Below are positions 42,495 to 52,262 of a stretch of DNA of 64,000 bases, one piece after another (within the stretch, counting starts at the first letter, position 1; each line of letters starts with the position of its first letter). The stretch is from Rhodobacterales bacterium. GTDB lineage: Bacteria > Pseudomonadota > Alphaproteobacteria > Rhodobacterales > Rhodobacteraceae. The DNA lies in contig JAJNPS010000011.1 in assembly GCA_021155205.1 (NCBI GenBank), positions 1-64,000 of the forward strand, written 5' to 3'. Position numbers and translations under genes: made by a program. Below the pieces are notes generated by a model. That model made no database searches. It saw nothing but the letters and a program-made list of their open reading frames with translations, and was not told the DNA's origin.

Positions 42495-44024
42495 ATGGCC
42501 ACGCTTTTGGAAATGCGCGGGATCGGCAAGACTTTTCCGGGCGTGCGCGCGCTGGACCAGGTCAACCTGACCGTCGAGGCGGGGGAAATCCACGCGATCT
42601 GCGGCGAGAACGGTGCGGGAAAGTCCACCCTGATGAAGGTGCTGTCGGGGGTCTATCCGCATGGCACATATGACGGCGAGATTTTCTATGATGGCGCGCC
42701 GCTGCATTGCCGGTCGATCCGGGATTCCGAGGCCCGCGGCATCATCATCATCCATCAGGAACTGGCGCTGGTCCCGTTGTTGTCGATTGCCGAGAACCTG
42801 TTCCTTGGCAACGAGGTTGCGACGCGCGGTGTCATCAACTGGCCCCGCGCTTTCCAGAAAACCGAAGGCTGGCTCAGCAAGGTCGGCCTGAACGAGGCCC
42901 CGACGACGCCGGTGGGCAAACTGGGCGTCGGCAAGCAGCAACTGATCGAGATTGCAAAGGCGCTGGCCAAGGATGTGCGCCTGTTGATCCTGGACGAACC
43001 CACCGCCGCCTTGCAGGAGAACGACAGTCAGAAACTTTTGGACCTGATGCTGGACCTTAAGGCGCAGGGCATCACCTCGATCCTGATCAGTCACAAGCTG
43101 AATGAAATCAACAAGGTGGCCGACCGGATCACCATACTGCGGGACGGCAGCACGGTGTCCACGCTGAGGCGTGCCGAAATATCCGAGGACCGCATCATCC
43201 GCGACATGGTGGGTCGCGACATGGCGCACCGCTATCCCGACCGCACCCCCAAAATCGGCGAGGTGCTGATGGAGGTAAATGACTGGTCGGTCTGGCATCC
43301 CGACCAGAAGGACCGCCAGATGATCCGCGACGTGAACTTTACCGTTCGCAAGGGCGAGATTGTCGGCATCGCGGGCCTGATGGGCACCGGCCGCACCGAA
43401 CTGGCGATGAGCATCTTTGGCCGCAGCTACGGGCGCGGGCACCAGGGGTCCGTGCATATGCGCGGACAGCCGGTGGATGTCGCGACCGTGGAAAAGGCCA
43501 TCACTGCCGGAATTTCCTATGTGACCGAGGATCGCAAGGCTCTGGGGCTGATCCTCGACGAGCCGATCGTGAAGAACATCAGCCTCGCTAACCTTGCCGG
43601 TGTCGCGTTGCGTGGTGTCCTTGACAAGCGTCGCGAGGCGAAGGTCGCCGAGGACTATCGCAAGGCGCTGGGCATCCGGACGCCCGGCGTGCAGCAAAAG
43701 GTGATCAACCTGTCGGGCGGCAACCAGCAAAAGGTGGTGCTGTCGAAATGGCTTTTCACCGATCCGCAGGTGCTGATCCTTGATGAACCCACGCGCGGCA
43801 TCGACGTCGGGGCCAAGTTCGAGATTTACCAGATCATGAACGACTTGGCCTCGCAGGGGCGGGGCGTGGTGATGATCAGTTCCGAAATGCCCGAACTTCT
43901 GGGCATGTGCGACCGCATTTATGTGATGAACGAAGGCCGTATCGTGGGCGAATTGACCAAAGCCGAGGCCAGCCAGGAGAAGATCATGGCGATGATCCTG
44001 AAAACGACGGGGAAAGCCGCATGA
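42495..44024 (+). CDS. gguA: Multiple monosaccharide ABC transporter ATP-binding protein
   Basis: The 509-residue tandem ATPase has a first half with GENGAGKSTLMKVL, LGVGKQQLIEIAKALAK and LLILDEPTAAL, and a second half with a degenerate Walker A (GLMGTGRTELAM), a canonical LSGGNQQKVVLSKWL signature and VLILDEPTRGIDVGAK. This is the usual layout for sugar importers of the RbsA/MglA/GguA type. Its stop overlaps the gguB start (ATGA). Confidence 0.95.
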   Translation: MATLLEMRGIGKTFPGVRALDQVNLTVEAGEIHAICGENGAGKSTLMKVLSGVYPHGTYDGEIFYDGAPLHCRSIRDSEARGIIIIHQELALVPLLSIAENLFLGNEVATRGVINWPRAFQKTEGWLSKVGLNEAPTTPVGKLGVGKQQLIEIAKALAKDVRLLILDEPTAALQENDSQKLLDLMLDLKAQGITSILISHKLNEINKVADRITILRDGSTVSTLRRAEISEDRIIRDMVGRDMAHRYPDRTPKIGEVLMEVNDWSVWHPDQKDRQMIRDVNFTVRKGEIVGIAGLMGTGRTELAMSIFGRSYGRGHQGSVHMRGQPVDVATVEKAITAGISYVTEDRKALGLILDEPIVKNISLANLAGVALRGVLDKRREAKVAEDYRKALGIRTPGVQQKVINLSGGNQQKVVLSKWLFTDPQVLILDEPTRGIDVGAKFEIYQIMNDLASQGRGVVMISSEMPELLGMCDRIYVMNEGRIVGELTKAEASQEKIMAMILKTTGKAA

Positions 44025-45211
44025 GCACCGAGACCACTGTCGGCGGGCATCTGCGCGAAAACGGCATGCTGGTAGCGCTGGTCGCTATCGTGTTCTTCTT
44101 TACCCTTATCGTGCGGGCGACGATCAATGTCGATTTCCTGTCGGCGCAGAACATCACCAACCTGTTCTTGCAAAACAGCTACGTGATCATCATGGCCTTG
44201 GGCATGCTGCTGGTGATCGTGGCGGGGCATATCGACCTGTCGGTGGGGTCCGTTGCCGCCTTTACCGGGGCCATTTCGGCGGCGCTGACGGTCTATGCCG
44301 GGCTGCCGGTCTGGGTCGTCATCCCGGCGACGCTGCTGGGCGGGGCGGCGATCGGCGCGGCGCAGGGCTACTGGGTGGCCTACTGGCGCATCCCAAGTTT
44401 CATCGTGACGCTGGCGGGGATGCTGGTCTTTCGCGGCCTGACACTGTGGCTTTTGGGGGGGCAGAATATCGGTCCGTTCCCCAAGGCGTTCCAGGCGATG
44501 TCGAACGGGTTTGTGCCGGATCTCTTCGGCGAATGGGACCAGACCGTTCTGGGGCTGGAGCGGATGCATGGCACGACGGTCCTGGTGGTCATCGTGGCGG
44601 CGGCGGTGCTGGTGTGGCTCGGCCTGCGCGCGCGCCAGCGGGACGCCAGTTTCGGGATTGCGCCGGAACCTGCCGCACTCTTCTGGGCGCGCAATGCCAT
44701 CGTGACGGCGGCGCTGTTGTTCGTCGGCTGGAAGCTGGCGCAGTTCCGCGGCCTGCCGAACGTGCTGGTCGTTTTGGTGGTGCTGACGGTGATCTATGCG
44801 TTCTTTACCGAAAACACGGCCGCCGGGCGGCGCATCTATGCGACCGGCGGCAACGAAAAGGCGGCCAAGCTGTCGGGGATCAGGACCGAACGGCTGGTGT
44901 TCTGGTGCTTTGTCAACATGGGCGTTCTGGCGGCCCTTGCGGGCATGATCATCACCGCGCGGCTGAACAGTGCCACGCCCAAGGCGGGCACCGGGTTCGA
45001 GCTGGACGTGATCGCCGCCGTCTTTATCGGCGGGGCGTCGATGACCGGCGGGTCGGGCAAGATCGTCGGCGTCGTGGTCGGGGCGCTGATCATGGGCGTG
45101 ATGAACAACGGCATGTCGATCCTGGGCATCGGCATCGACTACCAGCAGGTGATCAAGGGGCTGGTGCTGCTGGTCGCTGTGATCTTCGATGTCTACAACA
45201 AAAGCAAATGA
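44021..45211 (+). CDS. gguB: Multiple monosaccharide ABC transporter permease
   Basis: The 396-residue membrane protein has about ten hydrophobic segments, LGMLLVIVAGHIDLSVGSVAAFTGA near the N-terminus, GLPVWVV, and the RbsC-type coupling region NEKAAKLSGIRTERL followed by AVFIGGASMTGGSGK. It forms the channel with GguA and ChvE. The ATG at 44021 overlaps gguA by four bases, and gguC starts seven bases after its stop. Confidence 0.95.
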   Translation: MSTETTVGGHLRENGMLVALVAIVFFFTLIVRATINVDFLSAQNITNLFLQNSYVIIMALGMLLVIVAGHIDLSVGSVAAFTGAISAALTVYAGLPVWVVIPATLLGGAAIGAAQGYWVAYWRIPSFIVTLAGMLVFRGLTLWLLGGQNIGPFPKAFQAMSNGFVPDLFGEWDQTVLGLERMHGTTVLVVIVAAAVLVWLGLRARQRDASFGIAPEPAALFWARNAIVTAALLFVGWKLAQFRGLPNVLVVLVVLTVIYAFFTENTAAGRRIYATGGNEKAAKLSGIRTERLVFWCFVNMGVLAALAGMIITARLNSATPKAGTGFELDVIAAVFIGGASMTGGSGKIVGVVVGALIMGVMNNGMSILGIGIDYQQVIKGLVLLVAVIFDVYNKSK

Positions 45212-45218
45212 GGCGCCG

Positions 45219-46208
45219 ATGCTGATTTCCCAACATCGGACGACCGACGGCGGCATCGCCGTCGTCGCGCGCGAAGGGTCCGAAGCGGCCATCGTCAGGG
45301 GTGCCGCCAGCACCTATGCGCTGGCCATGGCGGCGGCCATGTCGGGGCGCAGTCTGGCGGCGGTGATCGGCGAGCATGGCCTGGGGGCTGCGGTCGATCT
45401 GGCGCGGATCGCGGCTGACGGGCGGATGCTGCTGCCCGTCACCCATCCTGACCCGGCGCATCTGCATTTGACCGGCACGGGCCTCACGCATCTGGGATCG
45501 GCGGCGGCGCGGGATGCAATGCACACGACCCTGCAGACCGAAACCCTGAGCGACAGCATGAAGATGTTCCGCATGGGGCTGGAGGGGGGGCGGCCTGCGG
45601 CGGGATCGGTCGGCGTGCAGCCCGAATGGTTCTACAAGGGCAACGGCCATACTGCCGTCGTCCCCGGCGGCGATCTGGTGCAGCCCGGCTACGCGCTGGA
45701 CGGCGGTGAGGAACCGGAGGTTGCGGGCATCTACCTGATCGGCCCGGACGGCACGCCGCATCGCATAGGCTGGGCGCTGGCCAACGAATTTTCCGACCAT
45801 GTGACGGAACGGGTGAACTACCTGTTCCTCGCCCATTCCAAGCTGCGGCAGGCGTCCTTTGGCCCGGAAATCCTGCTGGGCGAGTTGCCGGCCGATCTGC
45901 GCGGGACCAGTCGCATCCGACGCGGCGGAGCGGTGATCTGGGAAAAGCCGTTCCTGTCGGGCGAGGCGAACATGTCCCACAGCTATGCCAACCTTGAACA
46001 TCACCATTTCAAGTATGACCTGTTCCGCCAGCCCGGCGATCTGCATGTCCACATGTTTGGCACCGCGACCCTGTCTTTTGCGGATGGTATCCGCACCCAA
46101 GCTGGCGATATGTTCGAGATCGAAGCGCCCGCCCTTGGCCTGCCCCTGATCAACCGCCTTGCCGTCGCGCCACCGGAAACGGGACCTGTGCAAGTATCAG
46201 CCCTGTGA
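45219..46208 (+). CDS. gguC: GguC/AraD1 family FAH-fold protein
   Basis: The 329-residue protein of the fumarylacetoacetate hydrolase superfamily has PEWFYKGNGHT, EEPEVAGIYLIGPDG, SGEANMSHSYANLEHHHFKYD and RQPGDLHVHMFG. It always accompanies chvE-gguAB or arabinonate pathways; a metal-dependent step on 2-keto-3-deoxy sugar acids is the likely role, although its exact reaction is unsettled. The start at 45219 is preferred; an in-frame ATG at 45189 lies inside gguB. Paralogue of the gene at 21549-22559. Confidence 0.9.
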   Translation: MLISQHRTTDGGIAVVAREGSEAAIVRGAASTYALAMAAAMSGRSLAAVIGEHGLGAAVDLARIAADGRMLLPVTHPDPAHLHLTGTGLTHLGSAAARDAMHTTLQTETLSDSMKMFRMGLEGGRPAAGSVGVQPEWFYKGNGHTAVVPGGDLVQPGYALDGGEEPEVAGIYLIGPDGTPHRIGWALANEFSDHVTERVNYLFLAHSKLRQASFGPEILLGELPADLRGTSRIRRGGAVIWEKPFLSGEANMSHSYANLEHHHFKYDLFRQPGDLHVHMFGTATLSFADGIRTQAGDMFEIEAPALGLPLINRLAVAPPETGPVQVSAL

Positions 46209-46215
46209 GGAAGAC

Positions 46216-47958
46216 ATGACCTTCAAACCCGCCAAATGGCCCCGCAGACTGCGTTCACAGGAATGGTTCGGCGGCAGTTCAAAGGACGCGATCTACCATC
46301 GCAGCTGGATGAAGAACCAGGGCCTGCCCGCCGACCTGTTCGATGGCCGCCCGGTAATCGGGATTCTGAACACCTTCAGCGAGTTGAACCCCTGCAACGC
46401 GCATCTGAACGATCTTGCCGAACGGGTGAAGCATGGCGTCTATGAGGCGGGCGGCTTTCCGGTGATCGTGCCGGTGTTTTCCGTGTCGGAATCGGGGTTT
46501 CGTCCCACCGCGATGATGTTCCGCAACATCGCCGCCATGGCGGTGGAGGAAACCATCCGGGGTCAGCAGATGGACGGCTGCGTCCTGCTGGTGGGGTGCG
46601 ACAAGACCACGCCATCGCTGTTGATGGGGGCCGCATCGGTCGATCTGCCCGCGATCTGCGTCACGGGCGGGCCGATGCTGAACGGCCACTTCCGGGGCGA
46701 ACGCGTGGGGTCGGGCACCCATCTGTGGAAGTTTTCCGAAGCGGTCAAGGCGGGCGAGATGACGGCGGAGGAGTTCGTCGAGGCCGAAGCCTCGATGTCC
46801 CGCTCGCCCGGCTCGTGCAACACCATGGGCACCGCCTCCACAATGGCCTCGATGGCCGAAGCCCTTGGCATGGCGCTCTCCGGCAACGCGGCGATCCCGG
46901 CCGTGGACAGCCGCCGCCGAATGATGGCGCAACTGACCGGGCGGCGCATCGTGCAGATGGTGAAGGACGATCTCAAACCCTCCGACATCATGACGCGCCA
47001 CGCGTTCGAGAACGCGATCCGCACCAATGCGGCGATCGGCGGCTCCACCAACGCCGTGATCCACCTTCTGGCCATGGCGGGCCGCGTCGGCATCGACCTC
47101 ACGCTCGATGACTGGGACAAACTGGGCCGCGACGTGCCGACCATCGTCAACCTGATGCCGTCCGGCAAATACCTGATGGAGGAATTCTTCTACGCCGGTG
47201 GCCTGCCCGTCGTGATCAAGCGCCTTGGCGAAGCGGGCCTTCTGAACAAGGACGCGATCACCGTATCGGGCAAGTCGATGTGGAACGAGGTCAAGGACGT
47301 CCGCAACAACAACGAGGATGTCATCCTGCCGACCGACAAGGCGCTGACCCGGTCGGGCGGCATTGTCGTCGTCAAGGGCAACCTTGCGCCGGATGGGGCG
47401 GTCCTGAAACCCTCGGCCGCCACCCCGGCGCTGATGCAGCACAGGGGTCGGGCGGTGGTGTTCGAGGACATCGACGACTACAAGGCCCGCATCGAGGACG
47501 AGGCTCTCGACATCGACGAGACCTGCGTCATGGTCCTCAAGAACTGCGGACCCCGCGGCTATCCCGGCATGGCCGAGGTCGGAAATATGGGCCTGCCGCC
47601 CAAGGTGTTGCGCAAGGGCATCGTGGATATGGTCCGCATCAGCGACGCGCGCATGTCCGGCACCGCCTATGGCACCGTCGTGCTGCACACATCGCCCGAA
47701 GCTGCGCGCGGGGGGCCGCTGGCGGTTGTGCGCAACGGCGACATGATCGAGTTGGACGTCAGGAACCGCCGCCTCCATCTCGACATCACCGACGCCGAAC
47801 TCAAAGCCCGCCTTGCCGCATGGAAAAGCCCGGTGGACCGTCCGAACGGCGGCTATGCCCAGCTTTACCATGATCACGTCCAGGGGGCCGACAAGGGTGC
47901 CGACATGGACTTTCTCATTGGCTGCCGGGGGAATGCCGTAGGCCGGGAGAGCCATTGA
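46216..47958 (+). CDS. L-arabinonate dehydratase-like IlvD/Edd family enzyme
   Basis: The 580-residue Fe-S dehydratase has iron-sulfur ligand cysteines at about Cys60 (ELNPCNAH), Cys128 (VGCDKTTP) and Cys201 (GSCNTMGTAST), a pattern matching the [2Fe-2S] L-arabinonate dehydratase of Rhizobium, plus the substrate serine in ISDARMSGTAYG. It should convert L-arabinonate, and probably D-fuconate or D-galactonate, to the 2-keto-3-deoxy acid. It starts eight bases behind gguC with GAGGAAG upstream, and its stop overlaps the next gene (TGATG). Confidence 0.92.
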   Translation: MTFKPAKWPRRLRSQEWFGGSSKDAIYHRSWMKNQGLPADLFDGRPVIGILNTFSELNPCNAHLNDLAERVKHGVYEAGGFPVIVPVFSVSESGFRPTAMMFRNIAAMAVEETIRGQQMDGCVLLVGCDKTTPSLLMGAASVDLPAICVTGGPMLNGHFRGERVGSGTHLWKFSEAVKAGEMTAEEFVEAEASMSRSPGSCNTMGTASTMASMAEALGMALSGNAAIPAVDSRRRMMAQLTGRRIVQMVKDDLKPSDIMTRHAFENAIRTNAAIGGSTNAVIHLLAMAGRVGIDLTLDDWDKLGRDVPTIVNLMPSGKYLMEEFFYAGGLPVVIKRLGEAGLLNKDAITVSGKSMWNEVKDVRNNNEDVILPTDKALTRSGGIVVVKGNLAPDGAVLKPSAATPALMQHRGRAVVFEDIDDYKARIEDEALDIDETCVMVLKNCGPRGYPGMAEVGNMGLPPKVLRKGIVDMVRISDARMSGTAYGTVVLHTSPEAARGGPLAVVRNGDMIELDVRNRRLHLDITDAELKARLAAWKSPVDRPNGGYAQLYHDHVQGADKGADMDFLIGCRGNAVGRESH

Positions 47959-48875
47959 TGCCCGCCGCGCTGAACGTCGCCCTTGTCGGCATCGGCAAGA
48001 TCGCGCGGGACCAGCATGTGCCGGCCATTACGGCGTCCACCGATTGGACGCTTGCCGCGACGGTCAGCCGGTCGGGAACGGTCGACGGCGTCCCGGCATT
48101 CACCGATATTGACGCCATGCTGGACGCGCGCCCTGATGTGTCGGTCGTCTCGTTGTGCCTGCCGCCGGTGCCCCGCTTTGTCGCCGCCGAGGCCGCGATC
48201 CGCGCGGGTCGCCATGTGATGCTGGAAAAGCCGCCCGGGGCGACCCTGGCCGAGGTGCATGCCCTTCAGGCGCTGGCAGCAGCAAAGGGGGTCACGCTTT
48301 ATACCACCTGGCACAGCCGGATGGCGCATGGGGTGGCCGCCGCGCGCGACTGGCTGGCGGATCGCGACATCCTGGGTGCCGCGATCACCTGGAAGGAAGA
48401 TGTCCGCAAATGGCATCCGGGTCAGGACTGGGTATTCGAACCCGGTGGCATGGGCGTCTTTGATCCCGGCATCAACGCGCTGTCGATCCTGACGGCGATC
48501 CTGCCCGACCCGGTGCATCTGACATCGGCCACGCTGACATTCCCGGAAAATCGCGAGACGCCCATCGCCGCCGACCTGGTGTTTTCCGGCAATGTCACGG
48601 CGGCGTTCGACTGGCGCCAGACCGGCCCGCAGACCTGGGATATCGAGATTCGGACGGATCGCGGCACGCTGACATTGCGCAAGGGCGGGTCCGAACTTTC
48701 GGTGCCGGACGGCAGCCCCTCGACCGGACCGGACCGCGAGTATCCCGGCCTTTACGGTCGCATGGCGACGCTGGTTCGCAGCGGGACCAGCGAGGTCGAT
48801 CTGTCCCCCATGGTTCATGTGGCGGATGCGATGACGCTGGGGCGGCGGCTATATACCGAACCGTTCGAATTCTGA
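47958..48875 (+). CDS. D-galactose/L-arabinose 1-dehydrogenase (Gfo/Idh/MocA family)
   Basis: The 305-residue NAD(P)-dependent enzyme has the Rossmann motif ALVGIGKIARDQHVPAI, the EKPPG segment (LEKPPGATLAEV) and WKEDVRKWHPGQDWVFEPGGMGVFDPGINAL, which is characteristic of the Pseudomonas galactose dehydrogenase and Azospirillum arabinose dehydrogenase group. It would oxidise sugar imported by ChvE-GguAB to the aldonolactone. A lactonase gene is not seen, so the lactone may open spontaneously or by an enzyme encoded elsewhere. Confidence 0.88.
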   Translation: MPAALNVALVGIGKIARDQHVPAITASTDWTLAATVSRSGTVDGVPAFTDIDAMLDARPDVSVVSLCLPPVPRFVAAEAAIRAGRHVMLEKPPGATLAEVHALQALAAAKGVTLYTTWHSRMAHGVAAARDWLADRDILGAAITWKEDVRKWHPGQDWVFEPGGMGVFDPGINALSILTAILPDPVHLTSATLTFPENRETPIAADLVFSGNVTAAFDWRQTGPQTWDIEIRTDRGTLTLRKGGSELSVPDGSPSTGPDREYPGLYGRMATLVRSGTSEVDLSPMVHVADAMTLGRRLYTEPFEF

Positions 48876-49061
48876 GATGACCTTGCCACAGACCCGGTTC
48901 AATCCGCCAACGCCACCTCTGCCGCAATCGCTATTGCAAAGGTCCCAACACAGCCTGTCCATCGCGCAGTGATTAAGGCCGTTCGAGGGGGCTTTGAAAA
49001 ACCGCCCAAAAAGTCGAGCGACGGCCCCCGAGGCGCTGATCGCGCACCTGAACAGTCTCCT

Positions 49062-49976
49062 CTAGCCGCGATCCACCCGCAGATACTGTGCGCGGACGGC
49101 GGCAGGCGTCAGACCATAGCCTTCCTTGAACTGCGCGTAAAACTGGCTGATCGAGGAAAACCCCGACACCTCAACCACCGATGCGATGGCCATGGAACTT
49201 TCCACCAGCAGGGCGCGCGCGCGCATCAGGCGCATGCGGATCATGAACTGCTTCAAGGGTACCCGCATGACCCGGCTGAACAGGGAAAGGGCATAGTTCT
49301 CGTGCAGGCCGGTGACGGCGGTGATATCGGCATTGCGCAGCGGCTTTTCGAGGTTTTCCAGAACGTGCCGCACCATCGCGATGACATGATGGATATGTGC
49401 CGATGACAGTGAACGGTCGGCCGACACATGGTGCCCCGGCAGGCGCAGATAGGTCAGCCCGTCCAGTGCCGCGCGCCGGAACAGCGCGTTCAGTTCCATC
49501 TTGATCACTTCGGCGCGTTCGAAATCGCCGCTGCGGTAGTCGTCGTACCAGCGCCGGACCTGCATCGCCGAACACAAGGTGTCGGGCAGCACGACCATGC
49601 CGCCGCCCAACAGCGATACCTGCAGGCCCGCGATGTGGTGCATCATCAAAAACCCGTCCAGCGGGAGATAGATATTGCACAGCTTGTGCGGTCCGCCCGG
49701 CAGTTTGCGCACATGCGTCAACTGATGCGGTATGCCGGCCCAGAACAGCACCAGCCGGTTCGGCGGGAGGGTCAGCGGCTGGCCGTCCACGTCATAGTCC
49801 ATCTCGAAATCGACGGCAAAATTCGCCTCGACATGGCCATGCCAGTGGGGCTGTGGCATCACCATCGGGTCGAAGATCCGCATCCCGAACCGTCCAAAGG
49901 CACGGTTGTTGGCGTAAAAGTGCCGCTCGTGGCTGGGCGCCCCGCCCGATCTGCGCGCCGTGATCCCGTCTTCCAA
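49062..49976 (-). CDS. AraC-family regulator of the alpha-galactoside locus
   Basis: The protein has an N-terminal cupin sensor (FDPMVMPQPHWHGHVEANF ... LPPNRLVLFWAGIPHQL) and a C-terminal AraC double helix-turn-helix (NADITAVTGLHENYALSLFSRVM and SSMAIASVVEVSGFSSISQFYAQFKEGYG). The start is taken as TTG 49976 because homology begins at LEDGITARRSGGAPSHERHF and no ATG lies nearby. It is divergent from the binding-protein gene, as agpT is from the agp genes of Sinorhizobium, and should activate them when melibiose or raffinose is present. Confidence 0.88.
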   Translation of the reverse strand: MEDGITARRSGGAPSHERHFYANNRAFGRFGMRIFDPMVMPQPHWHGHVEANFAVDFEMDYDVDGQPLTLPPNRLVLFWAGIPHQLTHVRKLPGGPHKLCNIYLPLDGFLMMHHIAGLQVSLLGGGMVVLPDTLCSAMQVRRWYDDYRSGDFERAEVIKMELNALFRRAALDGLTYLRLPGHHVSADRSLSSAHIHHVIAMVRHVLENLEKPLRNADITAVTGLHENYALSLFSRVMRVPLKQFMIRMRLMRARALLVESSMAIASVVEVSGFSSISQFYAQFKEGYGLTPAAVRAQYLRVDRG

Positions 49977-50058
49977 CCAGCCACCCCGCCCGATCTTAGA
50001 AAACCAGAATACAATCTGCCAAAGCGATATTGCTGTAAAGCCCGCGGATGCCCAGAGT

Positions 50059-50088
50059 TGACGCACCCGCAGGCGCTGCCGTGCGTCA
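50059..50088. promoter_or_regulatory. Perfect 8+14+8 inverted repeat, candidate regulator site
   Basis: TGACGCAC (50059-50066) and GTGCGTCA (50081-50088) are exact inverted copies with a 14-base spacer in the gap between the AraC-type gene and the binding-protein gene. The distance to the binding-protein start is about 90 bases. It may be the site for the AraC-type protein, although AraC sites are more often direct repeats, or for another regulator. Confidence 0.4.
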
Positions 50089-50175
50089 TGCCGGGACAAC
50101 CACAGATCGCGGCAGACCCAATGAAAAGACGATGACAACCCGGTCGCCTGGGCGGCCAAGGGAGGAGAGATGACA

Positions 50176-52242
50176 ATGCATATCCGGCGCGCCGCGGTGG
50201 CGGCGCTGATGCTGGGTGTGTCTGCGGTTGCCGTGCAGGCCGAAATGATGGCCCCCACGACGCCGCCAGACGCGCCAAAGTTCGACGCGCAGGGCGAGCC
50301 CATCTTCGTCAACCGATCCGACATTGCCGACTACATGGCGCTGCCGTCCTATTCAGAGCCCGCCTGGGTCACGGCATTCGTCGACGCGGGCAAGCTGCCC
50401 CCAGTGGCGGAGCGCCTGCCCAAGGAACCCCTGGTCTACAAGGCGGCCAACATGCCCGACGGCCCCGGCGTCTATGGCGACGTGATGCGCCATGTGATCG
50501 GCGGCCGGCCCGAAGGCTGGAACTTCTGGGCCGGTCAGTCCTATGGCTGGGGCGGCATCGACATCGGCCTGGTGGAATGCCTGACGCGCACGGGCCCGCT
50601 GTTCACCGTCAACTCGTCCGACCTGCAACCGATGCCGAACCTGGCAAGGTCCTGGGAATGGTCGGCCGACGGCAAGACCCTGACGGTCAAGCTGATCGAG
50701 GGTGCAAAGTGGTCGGACGGCAATCCCTTTGATACCGAGGACATCGCGTTCTACTGGAACGATGTGATCATGGATCCCGAGGTGACGCCGCTGATGGGAG
50801 CGTCTGAGGCGACTTATGGCAATGCCAAGCTTGCCATCGTTGATCCCTACACCTTTACCATGTCGTTCGACACGCCGTTCCCTGAGTCTGTGCTTTATGC
50901 GATGGCCTACGGCAACTTCTGCCCTGGTCCCAGCCACGTTCTGAAGCCCAAGCATCCGAAATATGGCGGCGAGAGCTATGAGGCTTTCCAGAAGGCCTTT
51001 CCGTCCGACATGATGAACTTCCCCACCATGGGCGCCTGGGCCGTGGTGGAACACCGCCCGGACGACATCGTCGTGCTGCGCCGCAATCCCTATTACTGGA
51101 AGGTCGACGAGACAGGCCAGCAACTGCCCTATCTGGACGAGATGCAGTACCGCCTGTCGACCTGGGCGGACCGCGACGTGCAGGCCATTGCCGGGACGGG
51201 CGACTTTTCCAACCTGGAACAAGCTGAAAACTATGTCGAAAGCCTGAAAAAAGCCGCCGATCCCGCCAGCCCGGCGCGTCTGGCCTTTGGTCCGCGCACC
51301 ATCGGTTATTCGCTGCTGCCGAACCTTTCCGCCAATGGCTGGGGGGAACCGGACGCACGCGGACAGGCGGTGCGCGAGTTGAACCGCAATGCCGACTTCC
51401 GCAAGGCGATCACCTATGCGCTGGATCGTCAGCGGCTGGGCGACAGCCTGGTCAAGGGACCGTTCACGACGCAGTATCCAGGCGGCTTGTATGCCGGAAC
51501 ATCGTTTTATGATGCGGCCTCGACCGTATTCTACCCCTTCTCGGTCGACAGCGCCAAGGAAGCCTTTGCGGCAGCAGGGTTGACCGACAGCGACGGCAAC
51601 GGGTTTGTCAACGTGGCGAACGGCGACGATCTCAACGTCACCTTGCTGACCCAGTCGGACTATGCCACCGACAAGAACCTTGCCGAAGGCGTGGTGGCGA
51701 TGATGGCGGATGCGGGCCTCAAGGTGACGCTGAACGCGCTGACGGGCAAGGACTTTGACAATGCCCGCGACGCAGGCAAGTTCGACTGGATCATCTACCG
51801 CAACCAGACCGACCTGATCACCGTGGTGCAGAATACCGACAAGCTTGCGCCAGTCGGGCCGCAAACGGCGATCAACCACCGCGCCAATCCGGCGGGTGAA
51901 CTGGACCTGCTGCCGTTCGAGGAAGAGATGGTCAAGACCGTCAACGCCTTTATCGGCAGCCGCGACAGCGCCGAGCGGATCGAGCTGATGAAGACCTATC
52001 AGAAGCTCTATACCGAAAACCTGTTCGCCATCGGCCTGACGGCCTATCCGGGGGCGCTGATCGTCAACAAGCGCTTTTCCAACATCCCGGCCGGGGCGCC
52101 CATCTACATGTACAACTGGGCCGAGGACAACATCATCCGCGAGCGTGTCTGGGTCGCGGCCGACAAGCAGATCGGTGCCGAACTTCACCCCAACACCCTG
52201 CCGGGTGCGCCGGGTGGTCCGGGGCCGATCACGGCAAACTAA
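50176..52242 (+). CDS. Alpha-galactoside ABC transporter substrate-binding protein (AgpA-like)
   Basis: This 688-residue family-5 extracellular binding protein has a signal peptide (to AVAVQA), WEWSADGKTLTVKLIEGAKWSDG, FDTEDIAFYWNDV and NADFRKAITYALDRQRL. It is unusually long for an oligopeptide-binding protein but matches the periplasmic alpha-galactoside receptor AgpA of Sinorhizobium. An upstream ATG at 50170 is only four bases from GGAGG, so 50176 is preferred. The two downstream alpha-galactosidases support the substrate. Confidence 0.88.
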   Translation: MHIRRAAVAALMLGVSAVAVQAEMMAPTTPPDAPKFDAQGEPIFVNRSDIADYMALPSYSEPAWVTAFVDAGKLPPVAERLPKEPLVYKAANMPDGPGVYGDVMRHVIGGRPEGWNFWAGQSYGWGGIDIGLVECLTRTGPLFTVNSSDLQPMPNLARSWEWSADGKTLTVKLIEGAKWSDGNPFDTEDIAFYWNDVIMDPEVTPLMGASEATYGNAKLAIVDPYTFTMSFDTPFPESVLYAMAYGNFCPGPSHVLKPKHPKYGGESYEAFQKAFPSDMMNFPTMGAWAVVEHRPDDIVVLRRNPYYWKVDETGQQLPYLDEMQYRLSTWADRDVQAIAGTGDFSNLEQAENYVESLKKAADPASPARLAFGPRTIGYSLLPNLSANGWGEPDARGQAVRELNRNADFRKAITYALDRQRLGDSLVKGPFTTQYPGGLYAGTSFYDAASTVFYPFSVDSAKEAFAAAGLTDSDGNGFVNVANGDDLNVTLLTQSDYATDKNLAEGVVAMMADAGLKVTLNALTGKDFDNARDAGKFDWIIYRNQTDLITVVQNTDKLAPVGPQTAINHRANPAGELDLLPFEEEMVKTVNAFIGSRDSAERIELMKTYQKLYTENLFAIGLTAYPGALIVNKRFSNIPAGAPIYMYNWAEDNIIRERVWVAADKQIGAELHPNTLPGAPGGPGPITAN

Positions 52243-52262
52243 GGGTTCCTCCCGACCCTTTC

